Positions 55,001 to 64,000 of a stretch of DNA of 64,000 bases are shown here, piece by piece (position 1 is the stretch's first letter; every line of letters starts with the position of its first letter). Under the pieces are notes generated by a model, which did no database searches, had not been told where the DNA came from, and saw only the letters and a program-made list of their open reading frames with translations. Position numbers and translations under genes: made by a program. This DNA is from Membranipora membranacea (Eukaryota; Bryozoa; Gymnolaemata; Cheilostomatida; Membraniporidae): assembly GCA_914767715.1 (NCBI GenBank), contig OU612068.1, positions 2,170,001-2,234,000 on the forward strand, in the 5' to 3' direction.

Positions 55001-58000
55001 CCGATCGACTTTCACCACAGGATCGAATACTGTACAGTACCAGTATCATGAAGACCTCAGTGTTGTGCGACAAGGTCGTCTTCCAATCCCATATTGTTGC
55101 ATACCTAATCTAGACCATTGCAAGATAAAAATCAAATTTGGTGAGATGACTTCTCAAGGCATCGGATGTGGAAAGGACATGACCAGACCTAATATCACAA
55201 AGGATGCGAAGGAAGCGTGTCGGTTCAAAGCGTGTATCAGTCAAAGCTATTAATCCAAAACCAAAAGATTGTGGAATTATCCAGCTGGAAGTGGCAATAT
55301 CACATGACATGTGAAGACACATGAGATTGGAAGGCAAATAACTCAGGATTTCATTAAAAATAAACTAGACTAAACTAAACTTTACCACTTTAACAGACAA
55401 TGGAAAAAAAACGACCAAGGCTAATCGTAAGATGCAAAAACAAATGCCTTGCCTTTGACACCTGCTCAACAAAATCCCTTACACAACAGTCTTCTTACTG
55501 TAGTATACACATAAAAAATCCTAAGTGTCACAACCATAGTCAGTTGCCTCAACTGTCATATTGATGACAAAATAGCGAGAATATTTTTTAATTGTTCACT
55601 GAATATGATTTTGCATTTTTTCACAAATTTCAAAAACAAATTTTCTTTGTCACGATGAATGTTAGAGTCCTATGGACCCGAGTGCAGCAGTGCCCGAGTG
55701 CATTGTGAGAAGCTTACCCCCATGTAAAACTGAGGAGACAATTCCGATTGTAGAGGATTCCCCTGTTGTTTGGATTACTTATGGTATCAATATACAGACT
55801 TAATTAGCATTAGTTTCCGTAGCAGTTGGTTGATACAAAGAAATTTTGCTCAGTTTCAATGTTCAACCTAATCGACATCTTCACTGGACACTAGCTACAA
55901 GCTACGGACGGACGAGTATCAAGATTTGCAGGTGCTTATTCTAATTCTAGCACACTCTGTTCCTACAACTAAGTTTTATGAAAACACTTCATCATGTGAA
56001 ACCGGAGACCTTGCTCAGCAAGAAGTTTGTTGTGTAAATTCATACTGGTCATGTCATACATTATTTAGCTGCTTGTAATAATGAGAAAACGGGCATTGTA
56101 CTAATTACGATATAAACACATACCTAACAACTGAGTTCTGAGGAAGTATTGGCCCTGTTGGCTGCACTAGGTGTTGCAGATATATACATTTAGGTGCAAT
56201 ACTGTTATTAAAAGTATTTTGCGAGCTTTTATGATAATGAAGCAGGGTATTGATAGAGTAAGTGGCTATCATTCTTTTCTATCAGCAGCAGGCTAAGCAG
56301 GATTCCCTCCCAATGACCTTTCCAGTCCCAGTTAGAATTACGTATAACCAATTTCCTGCTGCCCAATATAGAGATATAATTAGCTGGCATGTAATATGTG
56401 CTGCAAACACAGTCAGTGTGATTAAATATGCTAGAGAGCAACCAAAGTCCCCTGCCATTGTCACAATGAAGTAATATGGCATGACAAGCCCTAAAAGTAG
56501 ATTAGTCTGAGTTTGACATAGCTGGGTACCAGTATATTATACTGACAGATAAGTGTAGCTTTATCTAAAGTTGAGCCTAGGGCCTGGTAGTGTATATATG
56601 AATTAGTCCTGCTGGTAGTTATAGGCCCTACAGCCAAACGAGAGTTCAACCTCATATGCAACAAAGCCAACCATAATGTCAATGAAACGTAAACACAAAT
56701 GGTCTCCAGAGGGCGGCAGGGAGACATATTTTTCTAATCGTACCCGGTACATAAGGCATGGCGAATGGCTCATGGTATCAAAGGTAACATTATCACTCTG
56801 CCCAAGGATGGCAGCATGTGACGAAACACTGATCCCCTATTCAGAGATCAGGATGTAACATAAGCAGCATTTCCTAACAAAATAGGACCTCAGCTGATTA
56901 TCAGACTCGGCTATAAATATTGCAAAGATGCCAACATACTGTGGTTTAATAGAATGCCATTGATTTTTACATAATGGATGTATGTGCCGATAATTTGTGA
57001 CAACTGTATTCATTCATATCCATTCATTCAGCCACTGTGTCAGTATTATCGGCTGTGATTTGGTGTGGCATTTCTTTTGTTTTTAGAACAGCTGTAATTT
57101 GTCTGTGCAGAGCCGCTGGTCAATTGCCGAAACACAATGACCCCATATTCTTTTAATGCCTTGATTATGCAGATGCTACAGCTGAGTTGTGTACTTATGG
57201 TCAAGTCTTTGATCCCCAATCTGTCTTCTTTATTTGCCCAGCAGACTAAAAGGCTCATCATGAGAATGAAGATCATGTCAAATCTATTTGAGATGTCAAT
57301 ACCAATTGTAGTAGGGAAACTGATCAAGTCACCGAGGCGATCTTCAGTTATGGATTCCCGAATACTTCCAGGACTATGCACTGAATACATATCATTTGCA
57401 AATCTATGGCCCCAGAAATTAAGAAGTCAACAGCAATTACTGAGCTATATCCCCTTACGAGTAAGACCAGGAGTTACATGTTAGGGTACTCGAGAAGTAA
57501 GAAGAGAATCAGTACTTATGAGTTAAGAGGATAACTAACTAATCTTCAACAATGATACTAGTAAACATGATTGTTATAAATCTGACCAACTATGCACTCT
57601 TTTTGATCCCACTCAGGGTGCAATCCATCCTATGGACCAGTAAAACTGGGCACAGTACAGCTTTGAGAGTCACACAAATCTAAATACATAAAACAACTGA
57701 GAGGTGTGGCCGTGGGTAAACGTGAACCAGAAACACGCAGATGCATCTGCCCACACTTATTCATGATCAAAATAACACCAATAGGCTAAGTGCGATGGTG
57801 CCTCTACAACAAGTAGGAAAATTAATGATGCTGGCTTTGACCAAAAGGCTGATCCCGCACTGACCCAAAGGCCAACCCGGCTCTCAATAGTCAACTAAAC
57901 TTTGGGGAGTCCCGTTTGGAGGCTTGGGTCTCCCCAACGAATCTACAGAAAACTCTTAGTGAAAAGCTTTCAATAATAATAATGATTTTTATGATCAAAA

Positions 58001-60063
58001 TGAATTTGATTGAATGACATGCCTATAAAAATAACCGGGACATTGACTTTTTTATACAACACATGCCATACTGGATTCCAGAAAAATCCGCTAACACATA
58101 AAATCTATAAACAATATCTATTCCAATATGTGGGTTCCACTGGCAAACCTATTTCCACAACAATCTTTCTTCAAACATCAATAACTCCACCAAACCCTTG
58201 GAAATAATGATACTACCAAAATAAAATTCCACTATAAACCATCACAGCTGCAGAAGAGCTTCTGAGCATCAATATTTAGCACGAGAACGATTCTGAAACA
58301 ACATAACCCATGTACAATTATTATAAATAGGTCGACCCTATCTGAATTCAAACAAGACGCCAACCTCAAAACCCAAGCCTTGTCATCAGCAAGTGCTTGT
58401 CGAGTACCCCATATTTCTGAGACAAGTCCATGAGATGCTGCCTATCAGCATCGGAACATAAATAGAGCCGCATTAATCAAAACATCAATAGCTTCGAATA
58501 ATAAGCATGATTTCTTAAATACGCAACCATCAACAAACGATAAATGTAATCAATTAGGGCATATTGCATTACAGTCAGCGTCAGGCAAAACCAATACCGC
58601 TGCCTTCTAGCAACAAAAACCAAGAAACTTCTATAGATAGTATCAAAATTCAAAGCTTGAAATATTTCATTAATAACCAAACTCACCTGGTACAGTATCC
58701 TACTGACGAGATTTATTCTTGATAGTACTGTATAAAACAGCTCTTAATGATGATTACTCAAACTGTTTGGATTTTTCTGCAGCTATTTAACAACAGAATT
58801 CCATTAAGGCCATCGACAGCTACAATAAATGAAAGCAATCAATTTTTATGACAAAGACTGCACACCACAGTGATTTGTAGGTCTTAAACTTTCCCACTCA
58901 CACCCTAAATCAAAGAAAGAAAGGTTGTTTATAATGAAAATAGATATAAGATTAAGAAAGACTGATTGGTCAAGCAGCCTTACAGTCCTAGCAGTTCTCC
59001 CGTCGAAAATATCTACTGAAAAACAGTTTGATGAATAACGCGAGAGCCTCCTTACTGGTTCTGTGAGTAGAAGCAGGTTGGTATAGTATTGTAAACATTA
59101 AACAGAGATAGAGAGAAGCATGAACATCCAACAAAGTGAATATTTACTAATATTTTACAGCTTCAGCTTCTTGATTGTAGAGTTTCTTACAAACTGAACT
59201 AGAGAAAATGCCTAATCGAAAACTATCAGCGAATAAAATCAAATTATCTACTTTGAGCAAGTCTGTCGATGAGTGTGACTCAACTATGATGTCAACACTT
59301 AACTTACTTGTTTGTTGTTTTATCTGGTTAGTGTTCTTTTGCAATATGTAGGTTTGCTTTCTGACAGTAAGTGAAGTATAAGCCTAACTGCTCATACAAT
59401 TTTATTATGGTTTCAGCCAAGCTAGACAATGAGTCTCTCAATAGTATGTATTCACCAAAGCTCTCAGTAGTGTCTGCTGAAAGAATCACAAGCCTAACCA
59501 TATGCTGTTTCTGATGAGGTGTCTCTGTTTTCATCAGGATTTCATGCCATAAGGTTTTTTAACCGCCTGTGACGTAAATACCTGTTCCTAACATTAGTTT
59601 GTAGATGTACATAACAGCCCAACATTAAGAATGATCTGATGCTAGGTGGGCAGTACCAAGCGAATTGGTCAACCAATCAAGTGCATATGTCTATATTGGA
59701 TTGGTGTTGAAGGGGCACATATAGTCATGTGACCAATTTGGCCTTTGTCCTTGACAGTAACCAGGCCTTGCAAAAAAAGATAACATTTTACTCTAAGCAT
59801 TCATTGCCTAATAATTAGAACCAACATAAGGACTTAATTCAAGTCTACAGCATAGATATAGATAGATGCTCATGCAGTGGCTGAGTTACTAATAGTGTAC
59901 ATAGAATAGAATATTAGAATTCACACACTCTGCTGTAATACAGTTGTTACACTACACTCTAACTAAGTCAGTCTAACAAACTTTGCAACTTGTTTGTATA
60001 GAACTGTCTGATAAGATAGAATAGACTTTCTGGACAGGCATTTTATTCACTTACATCATAAAA
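52040..60063. other. Long gene-poor stretch between Tob and HACL1
   Basis: Tob and HACL1 diverge from here, so both promoters and a Tob non-coding first exon should be present. I find no ORF with family resemblance and no RNA gene. ORFs of about 115 codons lie on opposite strands over the same bases (57046-57484), a typical chance pattern. A hairpin at 57902-57938 pairs TTGGGGAG with CTCCCCAA. The two overlapping minus ORFs at 59147-59534 are discussed under findings. Confidence 0.45.
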
Positions 60064-63000
60064 ATGGATGGAGCATCAATCCTAGCTAAATCCCTCAAAG
60101 ATCAGGTTTGTGACTGGATTCAAGATACTACTAACCTATCTTTCTAGTAGCAGTACACCTAGCTGTACAGTGCAAGTTGGAAAAATATCTTCTTCAGGGT
60201 GTCTAACTGCATGGATTCACTAAACGGCTGGTACTAACTGCACTAAAATGAGGGAAAGTCATTTTATCTCCTGACTTTCTGTGAATTAGTCTGGGGCCCC
60301 TCTCCCCAACTTCAGGTCAGGGCACAACAAAGCATGGTGGCACTAACTTTGACAAGGACTGGCAAGTTTTTATTATCACTCTCCATGCAGTGGAGAGTTG
60401 ATGGACATTCATATCTTGAGTCTTGACAATGGATGATTTTTAGACACCTGCCCACTGGAAACGGTGATCTTGATGTAGATTAGATGTACTATTATTGTTT
60501 CATGGAAGATAAGTTGCCTCATTTTTAAACTTACAGCACAATCCTACATGTGGCTTTGTATATTCTTTAAGTATTTCTGTTGAAACTTTCTTCCCTATAT
60601 TTTTGCAGGGAGTTGAATATGCATTCGGAATTGTTGGGTTTCCTGTCTATGAGTTTGGCTCAGCTTTACAACAGGCTGGTATTAAGTTTATCGGTATGCG
60701 GAACGAACAGGCAGTAAGTTATCATTGATGGTCATTTATTTTTACCGCATCGTGTTTGCCAAAAGAAACTCATTACTCAATATCAGTTCATACCGCCATG
60801 TCAGTTGTGTCTGTCTGAACATTGCAACAATACTGTTATCTAATATGGTTTTTAAAATGTTGACTGAAACAGAATTCATATTACTGCAGACAGTTGAGAC
60901 AGCAGACGATCGACTTGGAGCTTTTTGCCTTGCAATCATACTAATTGTTCATACTCTACAATCACTCTTGCTGTACCTCTTATTTTTCAGGCAAGTTATG
61001 CTGCTAGTGCCATTGGCTACTTGACTGGAAGGTAAGACCTGAGAGTAGATTGTATGAATGAGGTTTTTCACTTAGACTTCAAAATGTCAAATGGTCCCTT
61101 GCTTAGCAGCTTAAACCCAGCACTGTAAATTCCCACTTCATTTTACTTATGAAATCACCAGAATGCAGATAAAATTGCGCTGGCGAAAAAGACCTTGCTT
61201 TACTGAAGCATGAAGCAACAGAAGATTGCTTTTCAGTCATTAAACTCAGTGACAATGAGGATGTGTATTAACAACTAGACTGTCAAATAATTTTGGTTTT
61301 CTTGTAGCATCAAATAAGGTTATATTTAACTTTTACTTTTTGTAGACCTGCGTTGTGTTTGGTTGTGTCTGGACCAGGGCTTATAAATGCGCTCTCAGGA
61401 ATGGCAAATGCCAAAGAGAACTGTTGGTAAGAATTAAAAGTAGTCAATATTAAATTGTAACACTCTTATGGCTTGTGTTGCTAATGGAAGCAGAAATGGT
61501 TGCTAGTTGAGAAAATCTAGAAGGAGCTTTAGAACTTACACAAAGTTGAACTTTGTTACTTTGTTGCTGATCTATTTTGTGCATATTGTGTGATATGTTT
61601 TAGGCCCTTGATTGTTGTTGCTGGAGCAAGCGATGCGAATCAGGAAGGGATGGGAGCCTTTCAGGAATGGCCCCAAGTGGAGAGTTGTCGTCTCTACACA
61701 AAGTTCACGGCTCGACCTGATTGTCCTGAGCGTATACCATTCTATGTGGAGAAGGTAAGATCCATATCTTTGTCAGCTGACAACAACAGTGAGATGCCTT
61801 GGTTTAGATAACATGTTTCACACAAAATTGGTGGAAGTTGAACGTATCTTTATATCATGGCCGATTTCTTTACCCTACTAAATCTTATATATGGTACTTG
61901 ATAATGAGTATTCACATTGTTTTGATCAACTTACTTACTATACTTTACTAAGTTCTTAGCACACCTAGGTCATTGGAGCCTTTGAACTTCCCATAACACT
62001 ACATACTGGTCTTAGTTAAGTTGCATTTCACTACAAAATAAAATGAACTACTGGTAATGTTACTGCAGGCTGTAAGGATGTCTATGGTAGGGAGACCTGG
62101 TGTCTCGTTTATAGACATGCCTGGATCACTACTAAATGCTACAGCAGAGGAATCAGACCTGTGGTAAGATTAAAAAGTATATCTTCAAAATAACATATGA
62201 GTTTATATCAATTTAAGACGAGGAGATAGGGAGTGTGTGAGTTGTCATACTGACAAAGTTTTGTTCCTCTAAAGAAGTCAACTTGGATTTGGTGCGATAG
62301 ACCAGTATAGATGCAAAACCGATTCTTGTTGAATCATCTAAGTTTGTGTGTGTCCAGCCTAATTCTAATATTTGGTATATTCCTCTAGCATGCAGCTAGT
62401 CTAACACCCAATACTGATAATGATCTACTTATACAATGTAGTACTTGGTTTTTTAGGAATGTGACATATTGTGCTAAGCCTCAGAGACCGTTAGCCGACC
62501 TTGCGATGGTACATCAAGCTTGTCAGCTAGTAACCCGAGCCAAAAGACCTCTAGTTGTAGTTGGAAAAGGTATTGCTTTGCTTGTTTGACTTTAGATATA
62601 CAAATAGCATCACACAATTCTCTGCAATCATAAGTAAACATTGTTATACGAACAGCAGCCTACAAAGTTGGAGTTATCATCTCTAGTCTTCCTGTGATAT
62701 CATCAATAGTAATCCCTCTTCACTATTCCCACAGGATCAGCATACTCAGGAGCAGAGAAAGAAGTATTGAATTTTGTTGAGAAGTTTGGTTTACCTTACA
62801 TTCCATCACCAATGGGTAAAGGTGTCATACCAGATGACCATCCTCAGTGTGTGATATCAGCCAGGTCAAAGTAAGTGTGATATCAGCCAGGTCAAAGTAA
62901 GTGTGATATCAGCCAGGTCAAAGTAAGTGTGATATCAGCCAGGTCAAAGTAAGTGTGATATCAGCCAGGTCAAAGTAAGTGTGATATCAGCCAGGTCAAA

Positions 63001-64000
63001 GTAAGTGTGATATCAGCCAGGTCAAAGTAAGTGTGATATCAGCCAGGTCAAAGTAAGTGTGATATCAGCCAGGTCAAAGTAAGTGTGATATCAGCCAGGT
63101 CAAAGTAAGTGTGATATCAGCCAGGTCAAAGTAAGTGTGATATCAGCCAGGTCAAAGTAAGTGTGATATCAGCCAGGTCAAAGTAAGTGTGATATCAGCC
63201 AGGTCAAAGTAAGTGTGATATCAGCCAGGTCAAAGTAAGTCATCAACAAGAGTGGTGAAGAGTAATTTGCTTTGAAAAAACCTATGATGGTGATGAGCTA
63301 CAGTTGGTATAATCACCCTGCATCTGTTGTTCTCCTTCATGGTGCAGCAGCTTCCTCGTCACCAGTGATATCGATAATTCCATACACATTGCAGAAAGTT
63401 CAGTCCGATTATGTTGATCCTTTTCTTTTTTTGTTGATTGTACAACATCCTACTTCAAATGAAAGTTTTACAAATCTTTCACCCGAATACACAAGTAATT
63501 ATGACTGTTTTTGATTTCAGTGCTTTACAGAAGGCAGATCTAGTCATCCTACTTGGTGCTCGTCTGAACTGGATTTTACATTTTGGAAAACCGCCACGAT
63601 TTGCTGATAATGTGAAGGTCATTCAGGTGGATATTTGTCCCGAGGAGCTCAATAATAACTCTAACTCATGTGTCGGTCTACATGGTGATCTCAAAGCTGT
63701 CGTTGGTCAGGTTAGTAGTCTAATGGAGATATGCATGAGATGATGCACAAGTGACTGAATGGTACAAATTTCGATTTAGAGAATGTTGTAAATATCAATA
63801 TTCACTTTTTACCTTGACAGATACAAACAAAAGTTAGTAAAGGTGAAACAATGTAATGACATGTGTTCTTATAAAAGTATACAGGCCACGGCAAGAAAGA
63901 TGTAGGGTTTTTTATTGTACCTTTGCTCTTGAGTTAATTTTCCTTATTATCCTTACATTAGCTTCATGGAGTCAGTCCAGTAGGTGGAAGAATTAATGTA
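60064..64000 (+). CDS. HACL1: 2-hydroxyacyl-CoA lyase 1 (N-terminal half, runs off right edge)
   Basis: Thiamine-diphosphate enzyme of peroxisomal alpha-oxidation that splits 2-hydroxyacyl-CoA into formyl-CoA and an aldehyde. Exons: 60064-60105, 60609-60713, 60991-61031, 61346-61426, 61604-61754, 62069-62163, 62457-62569, 62735-62870, 63521-63710, and probably 63962 onward; phases agree, about 331 residues. The TPP-enzyme N-domain shows [13 protein letters not shown], whose final Glu is the cofactor-activating residue, then [38 protein letters not shown] and [18 protein letters not shown]. The central domain shows [13 protein letters not shown] and [18 protein letters not shown]. These match HACL1 closely; oxalyl-CoA decarboxylase is the main alternative but fits less well at [11 protein letters not shown]. 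The TPP-binding domain and any peroxisomal C-terminal signal lie outside. A 26-bp minisatellite directly follows exon 8. The exon at 63962 is the weakest call. Confidence 0.94.
62849..63240. repeat. 26-bp minisatellite copying an exon end and its 5' splice site
   Basis: The last 22 bases of HACL1 exon 8 (62849-62870, ending CAGCCAGGTCAAA) plus GTAA form the unit. From the exon donor at 62871 to the last donor at 63235 is exactly 364 bp, that is fourteen 26-bp units with no visible variation. The 22-mer therefore occurs 15 times and the donor GTAAGT 15 times, the last followed by unique sequence. Confidence 0.95.

Noticed and set aside
57046-57484. ORFs of 114 and 115 codons on opposite strands.
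   Set aside because: Mirror ORFs over the same bases with no splice context or family resemblance; most likely chance.
62871-63240. The regular 26-bp array could be taken for a CRISPR array.
   Set aside because: There are no spacers: units are head-to-tail and identical, derived from an animal exon end. It is a minisatellite.
63820-63850. Alternative HACL1 exon after TTGACAG at about 63821.
   Set aside because: In the HACL1 phase it meets a stop after about eleven codons; the exon at 63962 stays open to the window edge.

Overview
The window is nuclear DNA from an animal. Every recognisable gene is split by GT-AG introns of roughly 0.1 to 2 kb, the DNA is AT-rich, and there is no bacterial or organellar layout. 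The gene set (natriuretic-peptide-type receptor guanylate cyclase, PRC1, SMIM7, metaxin, TUSC2, Tob, HACL1) is metazoan. It suggests an invertebrate, but I cannot name the group from this sequence. Exons were placed by reading both strands, matching protein families from general knowledge, and requiring consensus splice sites and continuous phase. No alignment or search was run.

Layout. 1-11008 (minus): a receptor guanylate cyclase with signal peptide, ligand-binding domain, membrane segment and pseudokinase; its cyclase domain lies beyond the left edge. 13155-15175 (minus): an unrecognised candidate gene of three small exons. 15.3-20.3 kb: mostly empty, with one odd 154-codon ORF. 20312-30920 (minus): PRC1, complete, 15 exons. 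32887-34363 (plus): SMIM7. 34887-38526 (minus): metaxin 1, convergent with SMIM7. 41496-44516 (plus): TUSC2, with a foldback element in intron 2. 44.5-47.6 kb: gene-free, with a repeat fragment. 47605-52006 (minus): Tob/BTG-family regulator with two possible 3' ends. 52-60 kb: no convincing gene. 60064-64000 (plus): the first half of 2-hydroxyacyl-CoA lyase (HACL1), running off the right edge.

The genes are unrelated housekeeping or signalling functions (cGMP signalling, cytokinesis, mitochondrial import, mRNA deadenylation, peroxisomal alpha-oxidation) and do not form a pathway. The most unusual feature is repeat growth over 5' splice sites. A 26-bp minisatellite after HACL1 exon 8 repeats the exon end plus its donor, giving 15 identical donors. 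A 59/70-bp duplication in the cyclase gene copies another donor. Other points of note are a MULE-like foldback with a 9-bp target duplication, a polypyrimidine tract in the cyclase gene that translates like a signal peptide, an alternative Tob tail, and a frame-preserving candidate cassette exon in SMIM7.
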